From an uncultured Pirellulaceae bacterium (GTDB taxonomy: Bacteria > Planctomycetota > Planctomycetia > Pirellulales > Pirellulaceae), in contig CAJQPP010000025.1 of NCBI GenBank assembly GCA_905480235.1, positions 30,906 to 94,905 on the forward strand: a stretch of 64,000 nt of DNA, written 5' to 3'. Shown one piece after another: positions 47,066 to 56,779 of this stretch. A model generated the notes under the pieces. It was given only the letters and a program-made list of their open reading frames with translations. It made no database searches and was not told the DNA's origin. The translations under genes and the position numbers were made by a program. Every line of letters starts with the position of its first letter. The first letter of the stretch is position 1.

Positions 47066-47203
47066 CGGGTCACAAGGCGAGCTGCTTTCCGACCCCTACA
47101 GTTGCTAGCTCCGTAGTGGTGTGTTTGGCTCAACTCAGCGTCATCGTCGTTCCGATAATATGGAAGTTGTGCTGGTTAGGTTGAATGATTTGAGGATTAG
47201 TTG

Positions 47204-48214
47204 ATGAACATGCTTTGCTTACGTCACGCGGCAGCGCTCTGCTTTCTCGGGCTGATCGTGCCGCACTCTCAAGTCTCAGCTCAACTAGAACAGCGCGGCG
47301 AACCTGGGCAATACCAATCGGTTGCGGCCCCGGTCAATCACGTGGGTCAGGGCCATGTTGATTTAGAATTCTGTCGCGTGAAACTCATTCAGGAAGTAGA
47401 AATTCCGGCTCAAGAGAGCGGTCCGTTAGTGCTGGTCCCGGTCAACGAGGGCCAGGCGATCGGCGTCGGCGATGATCTGGCACAATTGGACGACGGCTTG
47501 GCACGTCTGCGTTTGGAGACGGCGCGAACCAAATTGGACGCGGCCAATGAGAAGGCCAACAACAATATTGATGTGCGGGCTGCGACCAACGCCCTGCAGA
47601 TCGCCGAACGAGAGCGGCGACGTAATTACCAGTTGTTTTCCAAAGGGTCGATGCCCAAAGCGGAATATGATCGATCCGCGTTACAGGCCAAGCAGGCCGC
47701 TTTGCAATTAGAGCAGGCTGAACGGGATATGCAGGCGGCTGGCAAAGAGGCTCAAGTAGAAACATTCAATGTCAAAGCGGCCGGTGACAGTATCCAACGG
47801 CATCGAGTTTGCTCGCCGATCAGCGGTGTGGTCATGGAATTGCACAAGCAGCCTGGAGAGTGGGTCAATGCCGGCGAAGATGTGATGCGGGTGGCACAGA
47901 TGGATCGTTTGTACGTGCAGGGTTTACTGGATTCCAGCCTATTCAATCCTCACGAAATTGAAGGGCAAAAAGTCACGATCTCGGTACCGGTAGCGCGGGG
48001 TGAATTTTTAGAGTTTCAAGGCCGCATCGTTTTCGTGTCACTGGAGAAATATAATGCCAAGTCTTATGTCGTTCGAGCGGAAGTCGAAAATCGACAACAC
48101 GAGGGCCGTTGGCTATTGATGGCGAACGAAGACGAAGCTCGCATGCGAATTTTTCTGGGTGAGAGTATTGCCGCGCGAGTATCTTCTAATCCGAAAGCGA
48201 ATTCCCATCGCTAA
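47204..48214 (+). CDS. HlyD/RND-type periplasmic adaptor
   Basis: 336 residues. A signal peptide (AALCFLGLIVPHSQVSAQ), then a lipoyl-like half (GPLVLVPVNEGQAIGVGDDLAQLDD), an alpha-helical hairpin (about 95-185, ALQIAERERRRNYQLFSKG), the second lipoyl half (HRVCSPISGVVMELHKQPGEWV) and a beta-barrel part. It would link an inner-membrane exporter to the outer envelope. No exporter gene is adjacent; its neighbour is the GAF-HlyD fusion. The ATG at 47204 has GAGGA upstream. Confidence 0.8.
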   Translation: MNMLCLRHAAALCFLGLIVPHSQVSAQLEQRGEPGQYQSVAAPVNHVGQGHVDLEFCRVKLIQEVEIPAQESGPLVLVPVNEGQAIGVGDDLAQLDDGLARLRLETARTKLDAANEKANNNIDVRAATNALQIAERERRRNYQLFSKGSMPKAEYDRSALQAKQAALQLEQAERDMQAAGKEAQVETFNVKAAGDSIQRHRVCSPISGVVMELHKQPGEWVNAGEDVMRVAQMDRLYVQGLLDSSLFNPHEIEGQKVTISVPVARGEFLEFQGRIVFVSLEKYNAKSYVVRAEVENRQHEGRWLLMANEDEARMRIFLGESIAARVSSNPKANSHR

Positions 48215-48256
48215 TAGAGTCAGCAAATATTGGCTGATTCTGTTTTCGTAAAGGTC

Positions 48257-49297
48257 TTAGCGTGAGGAAAACCACACGAACGGTTTTCCATTTTCATCCG
48301 CTCGCACTTCATACTGGATGCGCGGCCTTACTTGCCCCACGATACGATTCAGGATTAGCAGGTAAGACATTTTTTCAGCCTCTAGATTGATCCTCACTTT
48401 TTCCACATCGAGTCCGCTGCGGGCCATTGAGTTGTAGTCATAAACAAAGGGTGCCTGCATGGCGCCTTGAATGGCTTTCAAGGTCGCGCCCAGCGTGTAA
48501 TTGCGAATGTTCACGGGAATTCGTTCGTATAACTGGGGAAATGCCTGGCTGTTCCGCGTTTTGGGTGGCCAACCTACGGGCCAGTGTTCTTCCACCTTGC
48601 GGGTATCGGTGATCACGATCTTGGTTTCTTTCCCCTGTTCTCGAGTCGGAGCCGCCACCAGTCCCAACGGTCTTAACGCGGCGGCTAGTACGGTGCCCTG
48701 TGACAAACCCTGCAGTTCATCTTCGACGGTGTAAGCGTCTTGCAGAGCTTCCCGCGCGCTGGGGTCTATGAAAAAGGGCGTTTTACAATTTCGTTGGACG
48801 TCATCCAGGATCTTCTTGGGAGTCACGCCCAACGTGGGTTTGTCGTAGACGGGTTTCAAGGTCTTGTGCAGATCAACGAGTTGCTTGGCCGTCAAACCAA
48901 AAGCCATTTTGGGTGCCAGAGCGACTTCCGCACCATCGGCACGGATGCTTTCGACATACGCCTTGATCTTGGCTGTTTCGCGGAGAGAGTAACGCCCAGC
49001 TGGTAACAGGAGTTGATTTCGCGAGTTGATCTTTCCGGTAATGGTGTATGACGAGCGACCTCCGGCGGATTCGCGTTTATCGATACCGATTCGTTTGGAA
49101 CGATTGGTTTGTCCCAGGCGAACGTTGTCAGCACCGGCCTCGGAAAGCGCTTCCATCCATTTTTGACCCGAGCTAATCAACGTGCCTTGCTCGGCAAGGA
49201 TTTCCAGTTCGACATAATTTCGGTTCTGAGCGGTCACGGAAGGAAGCGCCCACAACGCGCAGCAACCGATCAGAAAAAGCGGCAGTTTTTGAACCAT
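48257..49297 (-). CDS. Secreted protein with STN/secretin-fragment-like domains
   Basis: 346 residues from the ATG at 49297 (GGGAG upstream; opens a signal peptide, LPLFLIGCCALWALPSVTAQ). Two units look like the short STN/N-terminal domain of secretins and TonB receptors: about 155-245 (LGVTPKKILDDVQRNCKTPF..., followed by ITDTRKVEEHW) and about 265-340 (YTLGATLKAIQGAMQAPFV...YLLILNRIVGQVRP). Periplasmic. It is reminiscent of the C-terminus of the protein at 1-1308, though not clearly homologous. The function is unknown. Confidence 0.68.
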   Translation of the reverse strand: MVQKLPLFLIGCCALWALPSVTAQNRNYVELEILAEQGTLISSGQKWMEALSEAGADNVRLGQTNRSKRIGIDKRESAGGRSSYTITGKINSRNQLLLPAGRYSLRETAKIKAYVESIRADGAEVALAPKMAFGLTAKQLVDLHKTLKPVYDKPTLGVTPKKILDDVQRNCKTPFFIDPSAREALQDAYTVEDELQGLSQGTVLAAALRPLGLVAAPTREQGKETKIVITDTRKVEEHWPVGWPPKTRNSQAFPQLYERIPVNIRNYTLGATLKAIQGAMQAPFVYDYNSMARSGLDVEKVRINLEAEKMSYLLILNRIVGQVRPRIQYEVRADENGKPFVWFSSR

Positions 49298-49495
49298 ACG
49301 ACGCTCCCGTAAAATGGATTCGTTCCGTTGATTGTAGAAAGTCAATGCGCGGAAGGGCAGGGCTGGGAAAGGTAGTTGGCAACCCTGTTTGCGAACGGTC
49401 GGCGGCCAAGCTGACAGGCTGATCGAGCCAGTTTCGAAATCCGACAGAACAAATAACCCCAGCAACGCGGTGGCGTTGACGCGGGTAATTTGGGC

Positions 49496-50320
49496 CTAAT
49501 CGGAAATGCCGTAGCGTCCAATGCACCAAAATGCTTTGAAGAGATCCTTAAAGCCAATCTTTTTGCCTTCGGCGTAACTGCGTGGATTATAGGAAATCGG
49601 AACTTCTTTAAATCGGTATCCGCGACGAGCCAGTTTGGCAGTCAGTTCCGGTTCCACACCAAATCGATTTTGCATGACCTCAAGAGAATTCAGAGCATCA
49701 CCACGAAATGCTTTGTAACAAGTTTCCATGTCCGTCAGTTTCAAGCCACTGAACAGATTGGATAATTTTGTCAGCAAACCGTTGCCCCACCGATGAACCC
49801 GAGACGTGGAATCCGCGTGTTGAAGAAACCGCGACCCGTAAACAACATCCGCTTCGTCGCGGAGGATGGGTCCCAACAAACTGGGGATTTCCAGTGGATC
49901 GTATTCCAAATCGGCATCCTGAATCACGACAATATCTCCTTTGGCGTGATCGAATCCCGTCCGCAAAGCAGCTCCCTTGCCCTCATTCTCGGATTTCAAA
50001 ATCAGCTTGATGCCCTCAACGTCTTCCAATTTTTTGAGGATCTCAACGGTGCCGTCAGTGCTGCAGTCATCGACGATTAGAATTTCTTTATCGATGGGCA
50101 AAGCGGCGACGCGACTGACGACCCGAGCCACGGTATCGATTTCGTTGTAGACCGGGATCACAATCGTCGTCAGGCAGGCCTGCTCTTGTTCGGCAGATGC
50201 GTTTCGATAGGTGTTCAGTTCAGAAGCTACCAATTCTTCGACGCCCTCGATGCGAGACATGATCTCTTGCAGCATGACATCGTTGCTGCTTGTGGAGTCA
50301 ATTATTTGAGCATTAATCAT
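49496..50320 (-). CDS. Family 2 glycosyltransferase, dolichol-phosphate mannosyltransferase-like
   Basis: 274 residues from the ATG at 50320 (an in-frame TTG lies 9 bases earlier). The GT-A core begins at about 50 (TTIVIPVYNEIDTVARVV), with DDCSTDGT and the metal-binding QDADLEYDP, and the C-terminal NRFGVEPELTAKLARRGYRFKEVPI. It resembles enzymes that move a sugar from a nucleotide donor to a polyprenyl phosphate. There is no C-terminal membrane helix. The upstream neighbour on the same strand is a polytopic membrane protein, as in lipid-linked glycosylation pairs. Confidence 0.83.
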   Translation of the reverse strand: MINAQIIDSTSSNDVMLQEIMSRIEGVEELVASELNTYRNASAEQEQACLTTIVIPVYNEIDTVARVVSRVAALPIDKEILIVDDCSTDGTVEILKKLEDVEGIKLILKSENEGKGAALRTGFDHAKGDIVVIQDADLEYDPLEIPSLLGPILRDEADVVYGSRFLQHADSTSRVHRWGNGLLTKLSNLFSGLKLTDMETCYKAFRGDALNSLEVMQNRFGVEPELTAKLARRGYRFKEVPISYNPRSYAEGKKIGFKDLFKAFWCIGRYGISD

Positions 50321-50339
50321 CGTAGTCAATCAGTCCGGA

Positions 50340-52151
50340 TTATTCGGGATAGGTGGGATAGGTTACAAACTGTGAGGTTTTGCGCCTCGTGGCGTGTTTT
50401 TGGACCGGGCGAATGGCCGGCCAAGTCACACTGTCGGACGCCCGCTTGTCGTGGACGACTCGCATCGCGTCAGGCAAATGATCGGGATGTTCAAGATTGT
50501 CGTAAGTCGTGCTGCGGCCCCACACTTGGGCAATGGCGTCTTGATAAAGCAGCGCCCACTCTTGCTTGTTGTCATACATGTGTTTTTCGGTTCGCTCACC
50601 CTGTCGCTTCAGTAATACCAAATCGGGGCTGCCAAACCGCAATACGCGGGCTGGGTCAACATCCAGTGACTGCGCGTCTCGATGCCTCTGCATGCTAGGT
50701 GCGTTGCCATACAAAAAGTCAAAATGCATGTCGATAATGGGTTGCGGGTAGCAGGTCCGAAATCGACCGTCGAAAGCGACTTGGGATTTTTGATTGGGAT
50801 CGTCCAGATAATTGTCGCTGCATAATGCCGCAATCGAATATTGGGCCCAGTCATAACTGACAACCAGTTTTCCATGTAATCCATGCTGCCTCATGAAGTC
50901 GATGGCATCCACGGGGAATTGATCGCGTCGTACCTGCAGGTCACTCAAGCGATTTCCTAACATCGATCCCGTTACGATCATCAGCAGGATTAAACCGGCA
51001 CGCAAAAGAGCCTGAGACCATGCGGGTGGGAGTTCAGTGGATGCTGCGGGTTTCGCCCAGCGATCGAGGGTTGATTTCAAATGTGGGCCGATCCAAAATC
51101 CGGCCGCAATCGCAAAGAAGGGAGCGTGACGAAAATGAGCGATGGATTGCCAAAACAATAGGGCCAGGATGAGCGATTGCGTTGCGTCATGCTCGCGGCG
51201 TGATCCCCAAAGTGCGACGCCGGTGACGCCGATCAAAAACCACAGCTTCAAGCCGACGCTGCTAAAAAGGGGACTCGTCGACCAATCAGAAATTTCGGGC
51301 CGCGGACTGCCTAGCGATTCCAGTAACCACATCTGCAAACCCGCTCCGTAGGGATTAGCAAGGGTCACAATGCCAATCAGGGCGGCCATCATGATCAAGC
51401 GGCCTGCCACGGTCCATCCGCCACCTTCGCTGATCGCCTCCAAGGCCCGCATTCCCAGATAGGCAATGGCTACCGCGATGCCGGCTACGAAGCCGCCGTG
51501 GGAGTTGGTCCACAGAAAAAAGAGCGGCACTAAAAGCCACAGCACTTTTAAGCGGAAACCACTAATACGGTGCTCTTCCTGCGGAAGTCGTTGGGCTTCG
51601 GATTTCCGGAAGCGTAAAAATTTCAAGTGCCAGTGATCTCGCCAACCAGCAAATCCATACTGCAATAACAAAATCAGGACGGTAAATGCGACAAAGGAGC
51701 TTAACTGCGGACGAATACTCCAGTGATATCCAAGGTTGGCGGCTACGAGTAACGTGAGGATGGAAGCAACCACGATCCCCGTACCCTGTTTCAAGTTAAA
51801 GCACATGATCGCTAAAATCACGAACAGGCTGAGTAGGAATTTACCGACGACGAGCCCCAGTGGGCCGCAATAATCGACCACCAAAGCCATGGCAATTTCC
51901 GAGAGATTCTCGTGATTTATCCAGCGATAGCCTGCGGCCGTAAATGAGTAACTGGTGGTGTCGGCAATGCTGTGCGAAGCCAACACGTCGCGTCCAAATT
52001 GGACGTGGCCCCATAGGTCGGGATCCGCCACATTGGGTGACATTGCCAAGGCGGAAGCGATGACCACGATGACCAGATACAACAGATCCACCGAGGTGAT
52101 GAATCGCGCCGCTTGTCCGCGGGTTAGCTTGTTGTCAATGCCTGTGGTCAT
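50340..52151 (-). CDS. Polytopic membrane protein, possible lipid-linked sugar glycosyltransferase
   Basis: 603 residues from the ATG at 52151 (the frame is open to a TTG at 52175). About 10-12 membrane helices fill the first 410 residues, followed by a soluble C-terminal domain (VRRDQFPVDAIDFMRQHGLHGKLVVSYDWAQYS...). The large first loop (NVADPDLWGHVQFGRDVL) with an acidic pair resembles GT-C type enzymes. Its place 19 bases upstream of the dolichol-phosphate-type glycosyltransferase supports use of a polyprenyl-linked sugar, but this is inference. Confidence 0.65.
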   Translation of the reverse strand: MTTGIDNKLTRGQAARFITSVDLLYLVIVVIASALAMSPNVADPDLWGHVQFGRDVLASHSIADTTSYSFTAAGYRWINHENLSEIAMALVVDYCGPLGLVVGKFLLSLFVILAIMCFNLKQGTGIVVASILTLLVAANLGYHWSIRPQLSSFVAFTVLILLLQYGFAGWRDHWHLKFLRFRKSEAQRLPQEEHRISGFRLKVLWLLVPLFFLWTNSHGGFVAGIAVAIAYLGMRALEAISEGGGWTVAGRLIMMAALIGIVTLANPYGAGLQMWLLESLGSPRPEISDWSTSPLFSSVGLKLWFLIGVTGVALWGSRREHDATQSLILALLFWQSIAHFRHAPFFAIAAGFWIGPHLKSTLDRWAKPAASTELPPAWSQALLRAGLILLMIVTGSMLGNRLSDLQVRRDQFPVDAIDFMRQHGLHGKLVVSYDWAQYSIAALCSDNYLDDPNQKSQVAFDGRFRTCYPQPIIDMHFDFLYGNAPSMQRHRDAQSLDVDPARVLRFGSPDLVLLKRQGERTEKHMYDNKQEWALLYQDAIAQVWGRSTTYDNLEHPDHLPDAMRVVHDKRASDSVTWPAIRPVQKHATRRKTSQFVTYPTYPE

Positions 52152-52319
52152 GCGACAAATTGTCTGAGCAGTCAAAAAATTGGCTTATTTGAAAACATAG
52201 GTTGAGAAATCGGCCGCCGCTAATGGACCAGCACTTGTTTTCGTAAGACCCGTTCCGGTTATGATGATGAGGCGAGTTGTAGGGCTCGCCCCCCGCTCTA
52301 ACCGGTATCGAGAAAGTCC

Positions 52320-53282
52320 ATGACAGAAAAGAACACAGAGAATATCCAAGGCATTGACCTGCACCTCAGCTTCCCCTTTGCCAGTACTAGCAACTGGATT
52401 GGTCAGGAGGAGATTTTGCAGCAGGTCCTGGCGTGTTGGCTGGTCGTCGATGAACACGACCTGCCACTGACGCCGCGTCTGGTCGGAGCCCCCGGAATCG
52501 GCAAGACGGCGTTGGCCACCGCGGCTGCGCAGAAAATTGAGCGCCCGCTCTATATTTACCAATGCACGGCTGATACCCGACCGGAGGACCTTTTGGTGAC
52601 CCCGGTACTGTCCGGGAACGGGAAGATCGCCTATCACGCGTCGCCGCTGGTGACCGCCATGATCCGCGGGGGTGTCTGCATTTTGGATGAAGGCAACCGC
52701 ATGAATGAGAAATCCTGGGCCTCGTTGGCGCCCCTGTTGGACCACCGTCGTTACGTGGAATCCATCGTGGCGGGGATTACCATCGCGGCACACCCGAATT
52801 TTCGCTGTGCGGTTACGATGAATCAGGACGAATCGACGTTTGAGATCCCCGACTATATCCTCAGCCGTTTACAACCAACGCTGCAGTTGGGGTTTCCAGA
52901 TCGCCAAGACGAGATGGCTATTCTCGAGTACCACCTGCCGTTTTGCCGAGCCGAGATGTTGGAGATGACGGTGGAGTTCTTGCAGCAAGCGCACGAATTG
53001 AAACTGGATTTTTCACCACGCGACGGTATTAACTTATTGCGTTTTGCCATGAAAAGACTGGCGCAGAATGCCGATCACCCGGTCAGCCAGGATCAAGCTT
53101 GGCGAGAGGCATTGGAAAAATGCTTGGGTGAAGAAGCTCTGGATCTGGAAAATCTGGCTCAACAGCGGCAGCAAACGTTAGGTGGTCAAATGTTGCCCAT
53201 GGGTTTAGGGGACTTCTTTTTTAGTCCGGAAGATCCCATGCATCCCGATTTTGAGGACGACGACGATGACGATGACGATTAA
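52320..53282 (+). CDS. MoxR-family AAA+ ATPase with poly-aspartate tail
   Basis: 320 residues. Walker [10 protein letters not shown] (Lys62), Walker [13 protein letters not shown] (Asp123-Glu124), sensor 1 CAVTMNQ, and arginine-containing [10 protein letters not shown] are intact, so it should hydrolyse ATP. It ends in nine consecutive acidic residues (Glu then eight Asp), an unusual tail that might bind a basic partner or metal. MoxR ATPases help mature or remodel partner proteins, usually ones with VWA domains. Here the next gene, 24 bases on, is not an evident VWA protein. Confidence 0.86.
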   Translation: MTEKNTENIQGIDLHLSFPFASTSNWIGQEEILQQVLACWLVVDEHDLPLTPRLVGAPGIGKTALATAAAQKIERPLYIYQCTADTRPEDLLVTPVLSGNGKIAYHASPLVTAMIRGGVCILDEGNRMNEKSWASLAPLLDHRRYVESIVAGITIAAHPNFRCAVTMNQDESTFEIPDYILSRLQPTLQLGFPDRQDEMAILEYHLPFCRAEMLEMTVEFLQQAHELKLDFSPRDGINLLRFAMKRLAQNADHPVSQDQAWREALEKCLGEEALDLENLAQQRQQTLGGQMLPMGLGDFFFSPEDPMHPDFEDDDDDDDD

Positions 53283-53306
53283 GGCGTTCCCACAGGCGAT
53301 GCCCGC

Positions 53307-55175
53307 ATGAGCAACTGCTTTCACGACATTTTGAAAATCGGTCCGCGTGTTACGGCCTTGCCGGTGGTGCATGGCAGCGGTGATTTTTCATGGGCGGTTC
53401 GCAATGCGATGTTGGCGGGCAATTTCGATTGCTTAGCGGTTCCTATCCCGCATTCATTCTCCGGTTGCCTTGAATCGGCCATCCTGGAATTGCCCACGCC
53501 TGGCGTCGTCACGCAGTTAGAGCGTCAGTGGTTGTCCACGTCGGATGAGGATTTGGATGCTGATCCAGCGGCTAGTTTTGTGCCGGTCGATCCTTGTCAG
53601 CCCGTGATTGCGGCTTTGCGAACGGCGATGGGAGAGCGGATGCCCCGCCGCTACATTGATCTGGAGACAGCCGACTATCATGTTGAAAATGCCTTGCTGC
53701 CAGACGCCTACGCGTTAAAGCGAGTGCCGCTGCCCCAGTTTGCCGCAAGTTTGCTGCCGTTTCTGCCACGCCCCCAAGATGCTCAGGTCATTGAGCGTAT
53801 CCAGCATATGGCTTGGAGGTTGCGGGAACTTTCGGTTGACTTTGAGAACATCCTCTTTGTGTGCAACGTGATGCATTGGCCATGGATCCGTGAGGCGTTT
53901 AATAATCGCGAATTGAAACCGGTAGAACACGATCCCGTAGAACAGGCCACTGCTTTTTCGGTCGAACCGGACTCGCTTTACTTTATGCTCGGTGAGCTTC
54001 CCTATATCACGGGATTGTACGAGCAAGCGCGTGCGGAGTTATCATCGGATGACAATATGAGCATCGATGGTGTGAAACTGCTTTTGATCGCGGCCCGTAC
54101 GCAGTACCGAAAAAATTTCAAAGGGCGAGCGCGAAAGGTCACGCCCTTTTTATTGCGACAGATGTTGAAATATATTCGCAACCTGACTTTGATCAATCAT
54201 CGATTTACCCCCCAATTATCAACCATTGTGATGGCTGCCAAACAAATGGTGGGGGATGGCTACGCGTTGGAGGTGCTGGAAGTTGCCAAGATTTATCCTT
54301 TCGACCGAGCTGCCCCTTGGGAGGCGCTGCGAATGGGGATCGATCAGGCGGGCTTTCCCGATGGCGAAATACGCCAGACTAAGAACCGTTTGGCGGGGCC
54401 ACCATTGGCTTGGCAAAGCATTCAATTGGTACCCAAGCCGGCCGATCAAGATCGCCAAAAATGGAAACAACAGTGGAACCCCCACTCTCAATGCAGTTGG
54501 CCACCCGAGGATGTCTTAATCGAAAATTTCCGCGCTGCCGTTTTTGAACGGGCCAAGCAGGTCATGGGAGCCGATTTAGCCAAGACCGAGAAATTCACGA
54601 CGAGTGTGAAGGATGGAATTGATATACGGGATACCTTGCGGCATTGGTACGAGGGCGATATTTACGTCAAGGTTTTACCGCCCAATAAAGGCCAGTTGGA
54701 CGCCGCAATCATGTTGTTCGATTCCCCCGCGGATCCTCGGGAATACCCGTGGCGGACGACTTGGTTCGCAGAACACAAAGGAGAATCGACGTTGGCGTTC
54801 TTTGCTACCGATTTTCAACAGCAACCGATCGGGCCGGGCATCTGCTTAGCGAATTATGGCGGTGCCATGTTTTTGTACCCGCCCATATCGATTCCCGATA
54901 TTTGGCATGATCCCGAATTTGATTTCACCACGACCTTGGAAGAACGTCTCATCGCAGCCACCTGTTTTTACAGTGAGTGTCGCCACGTCGCGATCCTCAG
55001 TCCCTTGCCTCCGGGAAGCGCCTGGCAAGGCATTGCCAAGCATTATAAAAAAACCTTGGTGCATATCCCGTTGGCCCAATTCGGCGACTCGACTGTCCAG
55101 CAATTGCGGATGGTGCACGTGCTGAACGGAAAAGAGGTGCGCAGCTACGCGGCCGATTTTATACGCCGCGCTTGA
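53307..55175 (+). CDS. Large protein of unknown function paired with a MoxR ATPase
   Basis: 622 residues, no signal peptide or membrane helix. The N-terminus has a TraB/ChaN-like outline (TALPVVHGSGDFSWAVRNAML...CLAVPIPHSF); this resembles the HG-x-GS phrase of DUF5682 proteins that accompany MoxR/VWA systems, but I am not sure. The C-terminal half holds many Trp/Tyr and a motif HKGESTLAFFATDFQQ. No VWA MIDAS (DxSxS) was found. It is almost certainly co-transcribed with the MoxR gene, so is a probable client. Confidence 0.75.
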   Translation: MSNCFHDILKIGPRVTALPVVHGSGDFSWAVRNAMLAGNFDCLAVPIPHSFSGCLESAILELPTPGVVTQLERQWLSTSDEDLDADPAASFVPVDPCQPVIAALRTAMGERMPRRYIDLETADYHVENALLPDAYALKRVPLPQFAASLLPFLPRPQDAQVIERIQHMAWRLRELSVDFENILFVCNVMHWPWIREAFNNRELKPVEHDPVEQATAFSVEPDSLYFMLGELPYITGLYEQARAELSSDDNMSIDGVKLLLIAARTQYRKNFKGRARKVTPFLLRQMLKYIRNLTLINHRFTPQLSTIVMAAKQMVGDGYALEVLEVAKIYPFDRAAPWEALRMGIDQAGFPDGEIRQTKNRLAGPPLAWQSIQLVPKPADQDRQKWKQQWNPHSQCSWPPEDVLIENFRAAVFERAKQVMGADLAKTEKFTTSVKDGIDIRDTLRHWYEGDIYVKVLPPNKGQLDAAIMLFDSPADPREYPWRTTWFAEHKGESTLAFFATDFQQQPIGPGICLANYGGAMFLYPPISIPDIWHDPEFDFTTTLEERLIAATCFYSECRHVAILSPLPPGSAWQGIAKHYKKTLVHIPLAQFGDSTVQQLRMVHVLNGKEVRSYAADFIRRA

Positions 55176-55228
55176 TCGGAGCGGCGCCGGGTAAGCAAGC
55201 AATTTTGAGGCAACCCGAACGGAGCTGC

Positions 55229-56689
55229 TTATTTTGCCGGCGGTTTTTTTTGGGTTTTCGTGGGGTGCTTTTTCTGTTGGTGCTTCTTCTGCTTTGCCGC
55301 CGCCAACTCGCGACCAAACGGTTTACTGGGATGCGGTCGGTGGGCGCTGCGCATGATCGTCTCCATTCGGGAAACTACCGCTGGATGAGCGTCTGCCAAA
55401 TTTTGGCTCTCACCAAGGTCCTGCTTAAGGTCAAATAACTGGATAGCCCCGTCGGGATGCTCGTTCACACGCAAACGAACGGCTTTCCAGTCCCCCAATC
55501 GCACGGCCTGTTTGCCACCGCCTTCGTAGAACTCCCAATACAGATAGTCATGGGCAGCCTGGTGAGCGTCTCCCTGCAGTGTGGGCGCGAACGATATGCC
55601 GTCGGTACTCTGATTCAGCGGTTGACCCGCGAGTTCGCAAGCAGTGACAGGAAAATCCCAAAACGCCGCCACATGATTCGAACGACTACCCGGTTCTATC
55701 CGACCCGGGGCCCAGGCCACGAATGGCACGCGTATGCCTCCCTCAAAAAGATCACGCTTTCCCCCGCGGAGCGGCCCGTTAGAGTCGAAATGATCCGGAT
55801 GGGCCCCTCCCTCAAAATGAGGCCCGTTGTCACTTGAAAAGAAAACATACGTGTTATCCTCAATGCCAAGTTGTACCAGCTGATCAAGAATTTTTCCCAC
55901 CGAGTGGTCAAGATATTGGACCATGCCGACGAACGTTGCCCGGGGATGGGATTCTGCCCGATAGTGCCGTCCTGGCGGATAGGGTTTTTCCTGGAAGCGC
56001 TGGAGATGTCGATCTCGAAACGCGGCCGGTGCCGCCAGATCCGCATGAGGTTGCTGTAACGCGACGTGCAGAAAAAATGGCCCATCGCGGTGCTCGTTAA
56101 TCCAATCCAGGGACTTTTGTAAAAAGACCTCTCCACTGTAAGTCTCTCCGTTCTTGCCTTGGTTATCCGGGAAGTCCACACGCTGACCGTTATCCCACAG
56201 CACCTTGGGGTAGTATCGGTGGGCGGCATTGTGACTGAGGAATCCATAAAAATAATCGAAACCTTTTTTGCGGGGCAGCAAGGCATCTTTTGAGCGGCCC
56301 GCCAAACCGGACTTCCCGACCATGGCCGTCTGATAGCCGCGGTTTTTCAAAAACCGCGCAACGGTCAGGTCCTGGTCGTCCTCACGAAATTGAATGGGCC
56401 CATTGAATCTTTGAAAGACGTGGCCGGTATGCTGGCCTGTCAATAAACAGGCTCGCGATGGAGCGCAAACCGTTGATCCTGCATAGAACTGAGTAAATAC
56501 CATGCCTTCGGCCGCCATGCGATCGAGGCAGGGCGTTGCGAACTGAGTTTGCCCATTGAATCCGACATCGGCATACCCGAGATCGTCTGCCAAAATAAAA
56601 ATGATATTGGGCGGTGTGGGTGCGACCTGCATGGAAGGGTCGACAAGCGTCATGCAAAAGCATACGAAACCAAAGAGAATGCTGTTCAT
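55229..56689 (-). CDS. Secreted sulfatase
   Basis: 486 residues from the ATG at 56689 (the GGAGG between it and an earlier ATG at 56701 serves as its ribosome binding site). Signal peptide at the N-terminus, then the metal-binding IIFILADDLGYADVG. The formylglycine signature is CAPSR (Cys75) in VCAPSRACLLTGQ, to be oxidised by a maturase not in this window. Other family motifs: AMVGKSGL, QPHAD, SSDNGPH. A lysine-rich tail (AAAKQKKHQQKKHPTKTQKK) ends the protein. It would remove sulfate from a polysaccharide or small ester. The gene is divergent from the sialidase-like gene. Confidence 0.92.
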   Translation of the reverse strand: MNSILFGFVCFCMTLVDPSMQVAPTPPNIIFILADDLGYADVGFNGQTQFATPCLDRMAAEGMVFTQFYAGSTVCAPSRACLLTGQHTGHVFQRFNGPIQFREDDQDLTVARFLKNRGYQTAMVGKSGLAGRSKDALLPRKKGFDYFYGFLSHNAAHRYYPKVLWDNGQRVDFPDNQGKNGETYSGEVFLQKSLDWINEHRDGPFFLHVALQQPHADLAAPAAFRDRHLQRFQEKPYPPGRHYRAESHPRATFVGMVQYLDHSVGKILDQLVQLGIEDNTYVFFSSDNGPHFEGGAHPDHFDSNGPLRGGKRDLFEGGIRVPFVAWAPGRIEPGSRSNHVAAFWDFPVTACELAGQPLNQSTDGISFAPTLQGDAHQAAHDYLYWEFYEGGGKQAVRLGDWKAVRLRVNEHPDGAIQLFDLKQDLGESQNLADAHPAVVSRMETIMRSAHRPHPSKPFGRELAAAKQKKHQQKKHPTKTQKKPPAK

Positions 56690-56779
56690 GGAGGCTTCCA
56701 TGGGATGGGTTGGGATGCCAAAATTATTAATGCGAGTATCGACATTCTAAATACGTGGGTCCCAAAAAGAAAAGCAAAT

